Assembly (NCBI GenBank): GCA_031411235.1
Contig: JANOAR010000064.1
Span: 1-27,122 of the forward strand
Direction: 5' to 3'
From: JANOAR01 sp031411235
GTDB taxonomy: Bacteria; Verrucomicrobiota; Verrucomicrobiia; Verrucomicrobiales; Verrucomicrobiaceae
DNA length: 27,122 nt
Position 1 is the stretch's first letter. Each line of letters opens with the position of its first letter. This document shows positions 1 to 7,844 of this stretch, piece after piece. The notes under the pieces are model-generated. The model was not told the origin of the DNA. It did no database searches and worked only from the letters and a program-made list of their open reading frames with translations. A program made the position numbers and the translations under genes.

Positions 1-1
1 A

Positions 2-604
2 GCCGCCTGGGCCGCGACGCTGCAACGCACGCTGGAGTTGCGGCCCGACCACGTCTCGGCCTACAACCTGAACTACGAGGAGGACACGGCCTTCTTTGAA
101 AAGCTGACGCGTGGCCAGTACCGCGAAGACCCGGAGCGCGACGCCGAGTTTTTCTACCTCGCTCTCGACACGCTGGAGGCTGCTGGCTTCGAGCATTACG
201 AGATCTCGAACTACGCGACGCCGGGGCATCAGTCCTCGCACAATGAAGGCTATTGGATGGGCCGTGATTACCTGGGCCTAGGCCCCAGTGCCTTCTCCAC
301 CTATGCGGGCGAGCGTTGGCAAAATATCCCCGACACGCAGCGCTACATCGCCGCCATCCAGAGCGGCATCTTGCCGCAGCAAGACGCCGAGCAGATCACC
401 CCAGACAAGCGCCATATCGAACGCATTGCCCTGGAGTTGCGCACGGCGCGGGGCGTGCCCATGGCGATGCTGGGCGCGGTGCCCGAGCGGACGCTCACGA
501 TGCTGTGCGAGGAGCACTTGATCCACCGCAGCGCGACTCATGTGCGCCTGACGCGTGAGGGCAAGATGCTCGCCGATTCCGTCGCGGCAGCCTTGCTGGA
601 GTAA
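2..604 (+). CDS. hemW: HemW-like radical SAM protein (heme chaperone / coproporphyrinogen oxidase-like), 5' truncated
   Basis: Only the C-terminal 200 residues lie in the window; the frame is open to the left edge, so the radical SAM CxxxCxxC part is outside. The visible part reads LRPDHVSAYNLNYEEDT, then FEHYEISNYA, SHNEGYW and DYLGLGPSA, which is the conserved second half of the HemW/HemN-like family, followed by the HemN C-terminal domain. Known family members use 4Fe-4S and SAM chemistry or bind heme and transfer it to cytochromes; true HemN enzymes oxidise coproporphyrinogen III. HemW fits better because the HN..YW..DYLGLGPSA pattern is typical of it. The stop at 602-604 is 69 bases before the transporter gene. 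The protein is cytoplasmic. Confidence 0.9.
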   Translation, partial: AAWAATLQRTLELRPDHVSAYNLNYEEDTAFFEKLTRGQYREDPERDAEFFYLALDTLEAAGFEHYEISNYATPGHQSSHNEGYWMGRDYLGLGPSAFSTYAGERWQNIPDTQRYIAAIQSGILPQQDAEQITPDKRHIERIALELRTARGVPMAMLGAVPERTLTMLCEEHLIHRSATHVRLTREGKMLADSVAAALLE

Positions 605-673
605 CGCTGGGTTCATGGAAATAGGTTGATTTGAAGATTGCTCATCGCGGCTGCTTTCCACTAGTTTTGCTTT

Positions 674-1954
674 GTGCATCCCTCTTCTTCCGAACCCAAT
701 ATCCGCCGTGTTGTGCTGGCTAGCTTCATCGGCACGACCATCGAGTGGTACGATTTTTTCTTGTATGGCACAGCGGCGGCGCTGGTTTTTAACAAGCTCT
801 TTTTCCCCAACTTCGATGCCGTAGCAGGCACGGCGGCAGCTTTCGCAACCTATGCCGTGGGGTTCTTTGCCAGGCCGCTGGGTGGGATCGTGTTTGGCCA
901 CTATGGCGATAAGTTGGGGCGCAAGTCGATGCTCGTGACGACGCTGGTGCTGATGGGCATTGCGACGTTTGGCATTGGCCTGTTGCCTACCTATGAGCAG
1001 ATCGGCGTGGCCGCTCCTATTTTGCTCGTGCTGCTGCGTTTTATCCAAGGCTTCGGCGTCGGCGGCGAGTGGGGCGGCGCGGTGCTCATGGCGGTGGAGC
1101 ACGGGGGGAGCGAGCATCGTGGTTTTCGTGGTAGCTGGGTGCAGGCGGGCGTGCCTGTGGGTTTGCTGCTGGCGAATGGAGTGTTTCGACTGGTGTCCAC
1201 GATGCCCGAGGCCAGCTTCCTTTCATGGGGGTGGCGCGTGCCCTTTTTGCTCGGCATCGTGCTGCTGGGTGTGGGCATGTTCATCCGGCTGAACTTGTTT
1301 GAGAGCCCCCTTTTTGAGAAGGCTAAAACACCCGAGGCCGACACCAGCCCACCGCTATTGATTTTGCTGCGCGAGCATCCGCGCCAAGTGCTCGTGGCCA
1401 TGGGCGCACGCTTCGCTGAGAATGCCTTCTTCTATATCTTCACCATCCTCGCGCTGAGCTACGGGACGCAGCAGCTCAAGCTGAGCCAGGGCTCGCTTCT
1501 CACGGCGGTGATGCTCGGTTCGGCGGCTCAACTGGTGGCGATTCCCTTTTTTGGGCTGCTATCGGATAAGGTGGGCCGCCGCCCGGTGTATCTCGGCGGG
1601 GCGATTTTTCTTGGGCTGTTTGCCTTTCCCTTCTTCGCCATGTTAGCGTCTGGAAATACCTTCGTCATCAGCCTCGCCATCGTCATTGGGTTGATCGGCC
1701 ATGCGGCGATGTTTGGCCCCCAGGCAGCCTTTTTTTCCGAACTCTTCGGCACACGAGTGCGATACAGCGGTGCCTCGCTCGGCTATCAATTGGCCTCACC
1801 CCTAGCGGGTGGCTTGGCACCGCTCATCGCCACCTCATTGCTCACCTGGAGCGCTGGCGAACCCTGGCCCGTGGCCTTGTATTTGATCGGGATGGCAGCC
1901 ATCACCATCGTCTCCGTCTGGCTAGCCGCTGAGACGCATCGGCAGGCGCTGTAA
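674..1954 (+). CDS. MFS transporter, metabolite:H+ symporter (MHS) type
   Basis: A 426-residue, strongly hydrophobic protein with about 12 membrane spans. Residues 20-32 read GTTIEWYDFFLYG, the first-helix signature of the metabolite/H+ symporter family (ShiA, KgtP, ProP relatives). The MFS loop motif GHYGDKLGRK is at 75-84 and its second-half copy, GLLSDKVGRR, at about 293-302. RFIQGFGVGGEWGG in helix 4 is also typical. The family imports small organic acids or zwitterions with protons; the substrate cannot be read from sequence. The start is GTG at 674; no in-frame ATG lies nearby and the conserved helix 1 begins 15 residues later. No Shine-Dalgarno sequence is visible. It probably has its own promoter, since hemW ends 69 bases upstream. 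Confidence 0.9.
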   Translation: MHPSSSEPNIRRVVLASFIGTTIEWYDFFLYGTAAALVFNKLFFPNFDAVAGTAAAFATYAVGFFARPLGGIVFGHYGDKLGRKSMLVTTLVLMGIATFGIGLLPTYEQIGVAAPILLVLLRFIQGFGVGGEWGGAVLMAVEHGGSEHRGFRGSWVQAGVPVGLLLANGVFRLVSTMPEASFLSWGWRVPFLLGIVLLGVGMFIRLNLFESPLFEKAKTPEADTSPPLLILLREHPRQVLVAMGARFAENAFFYIFTILALSYGTQQLKLSQGSLLTAVMLGSAAQLVAIPFFGLLSDKVGRRPVYLGGAIFLGLFAFPFFAMLASGNTFVISLAIVIGLIGHAAMFGPQAAFFSELFGTRVRYSGASLGYQLASPLAGGLAPLIATSLLTWSAGEPWPVALYLIGMAAITIVSVWLAAETHRQAL

Positions 1955-2124
1955 AGAGCCAATGCGCCGTGAGTGGCTTGAGAACACGCTGGGTTATTTC
2001 CGGTTTCTTAGCCACACGACATGCGACAAAGCCGGGTGTCTGCTGGCGGAAAAGCAGGCAAAAAGATGGCTGCAAAACCCTGGCACTGATGGCATAGCCT
2101 CATCAAAACAACCCACGATGACCC

Positions 2125-2439
2125 ATGAGTGAGGAATCCAGCACCAATCATCCCGAGTCGCAGCAACCCGCCGAACGTAGGAAGAGGGTGCGACGGCGCA
2201 GGCGGACGCACCAGCCGATGGCCGATGCTGGCAACGAAGGCAGCCCCTCCTCTGGCTTGCCCTGGCTGGGGGGCATCCTGCTGATCTGGGTCGTGCTGAG
2301 TGTGACGACGGTGCTACTGATGAAACGCTGTGTGCCTGTGGAGGATGAGGATGAAGGCGCGTCTCCGACAGAGGTGATGTCGCGAGGTGACATCGAGCGT
2401 GTGCGCAACGTGCATAAGCAAGCCATAAGGCAAGAGTGA
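2125..2439 (+). CDS. Small single-span membrane protein, function unknown
   Basis: A 104-residue protein that I do not assign to a family. Residues 1-40 are polar, with a strongly basic run at 18-28 (RRKRVRRRRR). One hydrophobic segment at about 45-66 (LPWLGGILLIWVVLSVTTVLLM) would span the membrane, and an acidic tail follows (EDEDEG). The positive-inside rule puts the basic N-terminus in the cytoplasm and the acidic tail outside. The ATG at 2125 is preceded by ACCC rather than a ribosome binding site. It sits alone between the transporter (170-base gap) and tRNA-Pro. The opposite strand is also open here, but that frame runs through the tRNA, so the plus-strand reading is preferred. Confidence 0.6.
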   Translation: MSEESSTNHPESQQPAERRKRVRRRRRTHQPMADAGNEGSPSSGLPWLGGILLIWVVLSVTTVLLMKRCVPVEDEDEGASPTEVMSRGDIERVRNVHKQAIRQE

Positions 2440-2521
2440 AGCTGCCTCAGTGCATGTGTGAAACAGATGTACTTTCCCTTTGCATTGCTTGGGATCACCT
2501 GCACTGTCGCACCTCTCGTTT

Positions 2522-2598
2522 CGGGGCGTAGCTTAGCCTGGTAGAGCGCCTGGTTTGGGACCAGGAGGTCGTGAGTTCGAATCTCGCCGCCCCGACCA
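2522..2598 (+). tRNA. tRNA-Pro (anticodon UGG)
   Basis: The 77-base sequence folds as a full cloverleaf. The acceptor stem is CGGGGCG with CGCCCCG (7 pairs). The D-arm contains AGCCTGGTAGAGC. The anticodon stem is CCTGG with CCAGG around the loop TTTGGGA, giving anticodon TGG. The T-arm is GTGAG-TTCGAAT-CTCGC with one G-U pair. Discriminator A is followed by a genome-encoded CCA at 2596-2598. It decodes CCN proline codons and stands alone rather than in a tRNA cluster. Confidence 0.97.
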
Positions 2599-2643
2599 CC
2601 TTCATCAATAATGAAGGATAAAAGATGAAGGATGAATTCATCC
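2599..2643. repeat. Hairpin, direct repeats and palindrome directly after the tRNA
   Basis: Directly after the tRNA CCA there is a perfect hairpin, CCTTCAT-CAATA-ATGAAGG (2599-2617, 7-bp stem). Two copies of ATGAAGGAT follow at 2611-2619 and 2625-2633 with a 14-base period, then a perfect 14-base palindrome, GGATGAATTCATCC, at 2630-2643. The hairpin may act as a tRNA terminator or processing signal, but there is no T-run after it. The compact, repeated design suggests an intergenic repeat rather than a plain terminator. Confidence 0.55.
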
Positions 2644-2733
2644 GGCCTTGAATGGCCACAACGACTCTTGGCAGCGCCAGGAGTCGCCAGCGATGCCGCT
2701 TCTGGCTTCCTCATCCACCCCTTTCCTCCATCC

Positions 2734-3237
2734 ATGTCTGCTCTTCACGTCTCGGTTCTGAATGCCTTCAAACAAATGGGCTGGGAGTACCATAGTGTGC
2801 CCGGCATGGAGGTGGTGGAGAGCCGCTTCGAGGCCCATCACACGAAGGTCTTTTTGCATGTGCAATCCCACGCCGAAGCGGGTGTGGTGAGTGTGGTGGC
2901 GAACGCCTCGCACACCGTTCCCACAAGCCATTTACGCTCGGCTTGCGAGCTGCTGATGCGGACGAATAAAGAGCTGAACTTGGGCAACTTTGAAGTCGAT
3001 TGGGACAGCGGTCAGGTGATGTTCCGTGTGTCCAATGTGTTCGCCAAAATGCGCGTCGATGAGCGGGTGATCGCGAGCATGGTTCACTCAGCCGTCGCGG
3101 AGATGGATCGGCTGACGCCGTTTTTGCACGAGGTCTGCCGTCGCACGCCAGCCGAACTGGTGCTGCTGAGTATCCCCGAGCTGATTGCGCGGGAGGACTT
3201 GCTGCCTATCGCTGGAGAAGAAAGGGTTGATGGTTGA
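2734..3237 (+). CDS. YbjN-domain-like protein
   Basis: A 167-residue soluble protein from the ATG at 2734. The frame is open upstream to 2632, but that extension overlaps the post-tRNA repeat, so the internal ATG is chosen. The pattern resembles the YbjN / type III secretion chaperone-like fold: an N-terminal helix (LNAFKQMGWEY), a beta-rich middle (VFLHVQSHAEAGVVSVVANAS), a helix (HLRSACELLMRTNKELNLGNFEVD) and a C-terminal helix (VIASMVHSAVAEMDRLTPFLHEV). Family members are linked to stress responses and regulation, with no enzymatic role known. The last codons (R-V-D-G-stop) lie inside the TTGATGG repeat that starts at 3224. trpE follows after 41 bases and may be co-transcribed. Confidence 0.65.
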   Translation: MSALHVSVLNAFKQMGWEYHSVPGMEVVESRFEAHHTKVFLHVQSHAEAGVVSVVANASHTVPTSHLRSACELLMRTNKELNLGNFEVDWDSGQVMFRVSNVFAKMRVDERVIASMVHSAVAEMDRLTPFLHEVCRRTPAELVLLSIPELIAREDLLPIAGEERVDG

Positions 3238-3263
3238 TCGTTGATGGTGGATGGCCTGATCAA
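3224..3263 (+). repeat. TTGATGG-type intergenic repeat, copy A
   Basis: This 40-base segment begins GGGTTGATGG and ends GGCCTGATCAA. It matches 13696-13735, between grpE and dnaJ, at 35 of 40 positions without gaps. It overlaps the 3' end of the YbjN-like gene and supplies its TGA stop at 3235-3237. It lies just before the trpE start at 3279. Confidence 0.8.
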
Positions 3264-3278
3264 TTTTTACCATCTGCC

Positions 3279-4805
3279 ATGCTCGACCGCTTTTTACAGC
3301 CTTCTTTCGATGCCTTCGTTGCTCTCGCTGGGCAGGGCAATCTCGTGCCAGTGACGGCTGAACTGGCGGCAGATTATGAGACGCCGCTGTCGGCTTTTCA
3401 GAAGATACACGATGGCCGCTGCGGCTTCTTGTTTGAGTCGGCGGAGATGACGTCGGCTTCGGGCCGCTACTCATTGCTGGGCAGTGAGCCGAGGCTGGTC
3501 TTCACCGCTCGTAGCAAAGAGATCACCGTGGATGAACGCGGTGCCTCACGCACCTACACGGCGGGCGGCGATCCGCTCGCGGAACTGGAGGCGGTGATGA
3601 AGCCCTTCACCCTCGCGGGGGGAACGCGTTCGAGTGTGTTCACCGGAGGTGCGGTGGGTTACTTGGCCTATGACATGGTGCGCTTTTTTGAGCCCACGTT
3701 GTCCCCGCCGCCGCCCGATGTGCTGGGATTGCCAGACATGGTTTTTTTCATCACTGACACGGTGCTCATCTTTGACCACAAGCATCGCAAGCTCTCCGTC
3801 GTGGCGAATGTGGTGGTGGACGATTTCGCCACCAAAGAAGAGGCCTATGCCTGGGCGAAGGGCCGCATCCAGCGCGTCATGGATCTGCTTTCCAAACCAC
3901 TCGCGGTGAAGCCCTTGCAGGCCTTCCCGTCCTCGGGCAGCGGCCTAGCTCCGCCGCAGCGGCAGAGCAATACGACCCAGGAGGAGTACGAAAACATGGT
4001 GCGCGAGGGGAAGGAATACATCGCGGCAGGCGATGTGTTTCAGTTCGTGCCCTCGCAGCGATTCGCTGCTGATTATGCGGGCAGTCCCGTGGATCTGTAT
4101 CGAGCGCTGCGGCATGTGAATCCCTCGCCCTACATGTTCATCATGCAGTTCCCACAAAGCTTTTCTTTGGTCGGTAGTTCGCCCGAAGTGCATGTGAAGT
4201 GCATCAATGACCGCATCGAAATACGGCCCATCGCAGGCACTCGCTGGAGGGGCAAGACACAGGCCGAAGACGACGCCCTAGCGGCGGAACTGCTGGCTGA
4301 TCCGAAGGAGCGTGCCGAGCACATCATGCTCGTGGATCTCGCACGCAATGACGTGGGCCGAGTCGCTGAGTTCGGCAGTGTGAAGGTGGATGAACTCATG
4401 ATCATCGAGCGCTACTCGCACGTCATGCACATCGTCTCCAATGTGTCTGGCAAGCTCTCCCCAGAGCACTCGGCCTATGATGTCATGCGGGCCACTTTCC
4501 CAGCAGGCACGGTGAGCGGCTCGCCCAAAGTGCGGGCGATGGAAATCATCAATGAGCTGGAAAAAAACAAGCGCTGCGCCTATGCCGGGGCCGTGGGCTA
4601 CTTCGGCTTCGATGGGAATCTGGATAGCTGCATCGCCCTGCGCACTTGCGTGCTGAAGGATGGCAAGGCCTACGTGCAAGCGGGCGCTGGGATTGTGGCC
4701 GACTCCGATCCAACCTCTGAGTACCAGGAGACCGTGAACAAAGCGACAGGGATGCTGCGAGCCATTGCCTGGGCGGGAGAACTGGCCAATGGCGGGTTGG
4801 AGTAG
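3279..4805 (+). CDS. trpE: Anthranilate synthase component I
   Basis: A 508-residue cytoplasmic enzyme that converts chorismate to anthranilate, using ammonia supplied by a TrpG glutaminase, in the first step of tryptophan synthesis. The N-terminal part carries FLFESAE and GRYSLLGSEP, the region of the tryptophan feedback pocket. The C-terminal chorismate-binding domain shows IRPIAGTRWRGK, EHIMLVDLARNDVGRV, FPAGTVSGSPKVRAMEI, YAGAVGYFGFDGNLDSCIALRT and QAGAGIVADSDP. TrpE is preferred over PabB or an isochorismate synthase because of its full length and this motif set. The ATG at 3279 is preferred; a TTG in the same frame at 3234 falls in the repeat. No trpG or other trp gene is adjacent and no leader peptide or attenuator is visible. 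Confidence 0.95.
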   Translation: MLDRFLQPSFDAFVALAGQGNLVPVTAELAADYETPLSAFQKIHDGRCGFLFESAEMTSASGRYSLLGSEPRLVFTARSKEITVDERGASRTYTAGGDPLAELEAVMKPFTLAGGTRSSVFTGGAVGYLAYDMVRFFEPTLSPPPPDVLGLPDMVFFITDTVLIFDHKHRKLSVVANVVVDDFATKEEAYAWAKGRIQRVMDLLSKPLAVKPLQAFPSSGSGLAPPQRQSNTTQEEYENMVREGKEYIAAGDVFQFVPSQRFAADYAGSPVDLYRALRHVNPSPYMFIMQFPQSFSLVGSSPEVHVKCINDRIEIRPIAGTRWRGKTQAEDDALAAELLADPKERAEHIMLVDLARNDVGRVAEFGSVKVDELMIIERYSHVMHIVSNVSGKLSPEHSAYDVMRATFPAGTVSGSPKVRAMEIINELEKNKRCAYAGAVGYFGFDGNLDSCIALRTCVLKDGKAYVQAGAGIVADSDPTSEYQETVNKATGMLRAIAWAGELANGGLE

Positions 4806-4855
4806 CCCCTCTCGCTTGATTGATTTCGCTGCCGCAACCCACTACTCATAGTCGC

Positions 4856-6283
4856 ATGAAGCAGCACCTAGCAGCACGCGTCGGTCTGGCTTTCCTGCTG
4901 GTCACCACCACCATTGGGCGCGCCCACGAATGGAAAAGCGCCGATGGGAAAAAGACCTTCGAGGCGGCCTTCATCAGCGTGCAGGGCACCAACGTGAAGC
5001 TGAATGCCTCTGGCAAACCCGTGGCTTTTCCGCTCAGCGCTTTTGCCGCCGAGGATCAACAGTTTGCCAAGAACGCCCAAGCCATCGCCGATGCCGCAAC
5101 GAAGTGGGGGCAGCAGTCGCTTGAGCTTGGCCACTTCGCCAATGGCGGCTGGCTGGGCCGACTCGCGATCAAAAAGGATACCAAAGCAGGGCCAATCTTA
5201 TTCACGGGTGAAACCATCTTTCTAGCCACGAGCGATGCCGCCAAACACAAGCAAGGCGACACGATCACCGACCAGCTACTCTTCGCCGCAGGTGGCCGCA
5301 CTTACCATCCCCTGCAAGGCGCACCCTCGCCCATCCGCGCCTTCGCGCTGGATGCCGAGCACGCCACGAAAGCCTGGTCAGACATCATGGCGCAAAGCGG
5401 TGGCGATGTGGCGAAGCAGTCCCCGCCAGTGCTTGAGCCCGACATCGAGATCATCACCACGCGTGGCCTCGGTGTCATCGTCGGCAAGGGAGGTTTCATA
5501 GCCATCCATGCCGCGCTGCTCAAGGACGCAAAGACCATTGCCGTGCATCACGATGGCAAAGACCACCCGGCGGTGGCAGTACAGCTCGACGACAAACTCG
5601 GCCTTGCCATCCTGACCTGCGCCTTGGCTCTCGAACCCGCCCGCCTCGCCGCCAAGAAGCCAGCGGAACTCGGCCAAAGCATCTTTGCGCTCAGTCTGGA
5701 ACTCAGCTCCACAAAGAAAACCATCGCCAGTAAACCCACGCTCACGCGCGGCATCATCAGCCGCATCACGACCCGTGGCGACGACTTCCTGCACGATGCC
5801 ACCCTGCCGCCAGAGAGCCTCGGCGGCTTCATCGTCGGCGACAAAGGCGATGTCTTGGGCCTCTACTTCCAAGACCAAACCACGGGCAAGAGCACTGCCA
5901 AAAAAGCGCCCGCCCCAGCCAACGATGCCCCCGGCCTGAGCGCCAGCATCAGCACTGGAGCGCTAGCCACCTTGTTGGGAAAAGTGCCTGGCGTAGCGAC
6001 CTTGCGCGGCACGGCAGGCAGCACAGAGATGGAGCAACTCGGGAAGTCCCTGCAAGCCTGCACCGTCCTCGTCATCACCACCCGCGAGGTGAATCAACCC
6101 CGCAGCATCGCCACCCTAAAGATCACCCCCAAAGCTGTCCCTTTGCCCGGTGCCGCCGCAGGCACGCCGGGCTGGAGCCTCAGCAAAGCTGGCACACGCC
6201 ACAACGCCAAGTGCCGCTTCTACAAACCCGATGCCCCCTGCCAATCCACCGATGGCAAGCCCTGCAAGGTTTGCGGCGGGTAA
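4856..6283 (+). CDS. Secreted SHD1-like protein with degenerate trypsin-like domain and C-terminal RHN...CGG motif
   Basis: A 475-residue protein with a signal peptide (about 1-23, ending GRA). Residues 25-72 (HEWKSADGKKTFEAAF...VPL-like...EDQQF) resemble the SHD1 domain common in Planctomycetota and Verrucomicrobiota. At 204-222, GLGVIVGKGGFIAIHAALL aligns without gaps to the HtrA-type stretch around the catalytic histidine, but that residue is Ala220. The DLAVL-like strand has Gly249 instead of Asp. ESLGGFIV at 320-327 resembles the serine loop. It is therefore probably an inactive protease fold. The last 30 residues read RHNAKCRFY...C...GKPCKVCGG, a four-cysteine cluster I recognise from the ends of many secreted proteins in these phyla and presume binds metal. 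It starts 50 bases after trpE; the link is probably incidental. Confidence 0.75.
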   Translation: MKQHLAARVGLAFLLVTTTIGRAHEWKSADGKKTFEAAFISVQGTNVKLNASGKPVAFPLSAFAAEDQQFAKNAQAIADAATKWGQQSLELGHFANGGWLGRLAIKKDTKAGPILFTGETIFLATSDAAKHKQGDTITDQLLFAAGGRTYHPLQGAPSPIRAFALDAEHATKAWSDIMAQSGGDVAKQSPPVLEPDIEIITTRGLGVIVGKGGFIAIHAALLKDAKTIAVHHDGKDHPAVAVQLDDKLGLAILTCALALEPARLAAKKPAELGQSIFALSLELSSTKKTIASKPTLTRGIISRITTRGDDFLHDATLPPESLGGFIVGDKGDVLGLYFQDQTTGKSTAKKAPAPANDAPGLSASISTGALATLLGKVPGVATLRGTAGSTEMEQLGKSLQACTVLVITTREVNQPRSIATLKITPKAVPLPGAAAGTPGWSLSKAGTRHNAKCRFYKPDAPCQSTDGKPCKVCGG

Positions 6284-6426
6284 GGGATTTATGCGGTGAG
6301 CAACTCGGAAGAACGAGCGAGTCGCCCAAGGTCACGGTTCAGCGTCATTGCGCTGTCAATCAGCCATCCCCCATGACATTGCCGCATTTTTTGGGGAGAG
6401 GATGTGTTCGCATTGAGGGTTTCAAC

Positions 6427-7821
6427 TCAAGCATCTGTGAATGGCCCGGCGTTTTGCTTGGCGAGGGCATCACGCACCTTGATTCCATCCAGGGTGCCGA
6501 CTTCGGTTTTATCCTTCATCGCTATCGCTGCGGCACAACCCGCAGCCTCACCCATGGCCATGGCGGTAACGGTGACGCGGGTGGAGGCGTGGGCACCGCG
6601 TGTGGCGGAGTGGCAGCGACCAGCGACGAGGAGGTTCTCGATTTTCTGCGGCACGAGCGAGCGGTACGGGATGTCGTAGGGCTCGGGTTGCACTTTCTTG
6701 GGGTCGAAGTCATTGGCGCTGCCGACGACAGTTTTGTTGGGATGCAAATCCAGATACCAGCAGCCGGTGGCGATGGCGTCGTCGAAGCGGCGGCTCTGCA
6801 TGAGGTCGGCTTCGCTGAGCACATGCTGGCCGATGATGCGGCGGGATTCGCGCACACCGATCCACGGGTAGGCCTCCATGAAGTAGGCCTCTGCAAAGGC
6901 GGGGATGTCCTTCTTCCAGGCGAGGAACATGGCGTGGGCATCGGCTCGGCCCTGCATCTCGGCACGGGTGAGGTCGGCGGCGTTGGTGGGATCGGCGGGG
7001 ACGCGGACGCCATGCACATAGACCTCGTTTTTGCCAAACATGAACATCACGCCGGGGCCGTAGTAGTAGGGCAGTTCGCCGCGCTTTTGCGCCTCCACCA
7101 GGGCGGCGCGGCACAGGCCGCTGATGCCGGGTGTGCCCTTCACATTGGCGATCCGGAAGTGCAGGGTGAGCGGCTGGACTTCCGCGTTTTGCTCGAAGGG
7201 CGCACCGGCCCATGCGGCTACGTCGGCATCGCCGGTGCAGTCGATGACGACCTGGGGCTGGATGGTGACGAGGCCGTCCTTGTTCGCCACGGTCACGGAC
7301 TGGATGCGGCCAGCGCTGCTCTGCACGTCGCAGACGAAGGTGTTGAAGAGCACGCTGAGGTTGTCCTTCTGCGCCTGGAATTCGCGGTCGAGCAGCAGCT
7401 TGAACTCGAAGGTGTTGGGGATGGTGGGGTTGTGCTTTGCGGTGGTTTTGGCATCAGGCGCGCAGACGCCGGACTTCGCGAGGAGTTCCAAGGCGATGCC
7501 GCGCACGACGACGCGGTTCGTGGTGATGTGCGCGATGCCGTCAAAGTAAGGCAGCCCCACGCTGGTGATGATGCCGCCTGCAAACGGTGCCTTCTCCACC
7601 AACAGCACCTTCGCCCCACTGCGTGCGGCGGCTAGCGCTGCCGCCGTGCCCGCACAGCCCCCGCCGCAGACGAGCACATCGGTTTGCAGAGTCTTGCGCG
7701 GCAGCGGGCGGTGAATCTCGGGTGCGGTCTGAGCCTTGGCCGAGACTGCCGCCGCACTACCGATGGCAGCGACGGCGGAGGCTTTGGCAAACTGTCGGCG
7801 GGTGGAGCGATCTTGATTCAT
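6427..7821 (-). CDS. Tat-exported FAD-dependent oxidoreductase
   Basis: A 464-residue flavoprotein. The N-terminus has a twin-arginine signal (STRRQFAK followed by an alanine-rich stretch to about residue 31), so it is exported folded with its cofactor. The dinucleotide-binding motif GGGCAG is at 53-58 in DVLVCGGGCAG, with the acidic end of the Rossmann fold at LLVEK. The C-terminal FAD region includes LLVAGRCHSATRGAHASTRV and MAMGEAAGCAAAIA. This pattern fits the FAD_oxidored (pfam12831) family, abundant in Verrucomicrobiota and Planctomycetota; the substrate is unknown. The ATG lies 23 bases after the stop of the DUF1080-like gene, so the two form an operon. The long open frame on the opposite strand is a composition shadow. 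Confidence 0.88.
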   Translation of the reverse strand: MNQDRSTRRQFAKASAVAAIGSAAAVSAKAQTAPEIHRPLPRKTLQTDVLVCGGGCAGTAAALAAARSGAKVLLVEKAPFAGGIITSVGLPYFDGIAHITTNRVVVRGIALELLAKSGVCAPDAKTTAKHNPTIPNTFEFKLLLDREFQAQKDNLSVLFNTFVCDVQSSAGRIQSVTVANKDGLVTIQPQVVIDCTGDADVAAWAGAPFEQNAEVQPLTLHFRIANVKGTPGISGLCRAALVEAQKRGELPYYYGPGVMFMFGKNEVYVHGVRVPADPTNAADLTRAEMQGRADAHAMFLAWKKDIPAFAEAYFMEAYPWIGVRESRRIIGQHVLSEADLMQSRRFDDAIATGCWYLDLHPNKTVVGSANDFDPKKVQPEPYDIPYRSLVPQKIENLLVAGRCHSATRGAHASTRVTVTAMAMGEAAGCAAAIAMKDKTEVGTLDGIKVRDALAKQNAGPFTDA

Positions 7822-7844
7822 GCTGCAATGAGCCTTCGATAGGA

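Noticed and set aside
2522..2643. Possible integration (att) site at tRNA-Pro
   Set aside because: No second copy of the tRNA 3' end was seen in the window, and no integrase or phage-like genes follow.
3234..3278. TTG start for trpE at 3234
   Set aside because: It falls in the intergenic repeat and would overlap the previous stop; the ATG at 3279 fits TrpE better.
6211..7635. 474-residue open frame on the plus strand
   Set aside because: It lies opposite the well-supported FAD oxidoreductase, overlaps the end of the SHD1-like gene and has low-complexity G/A/V/D-rich sequence without family motifs; a GC-composition shadow.
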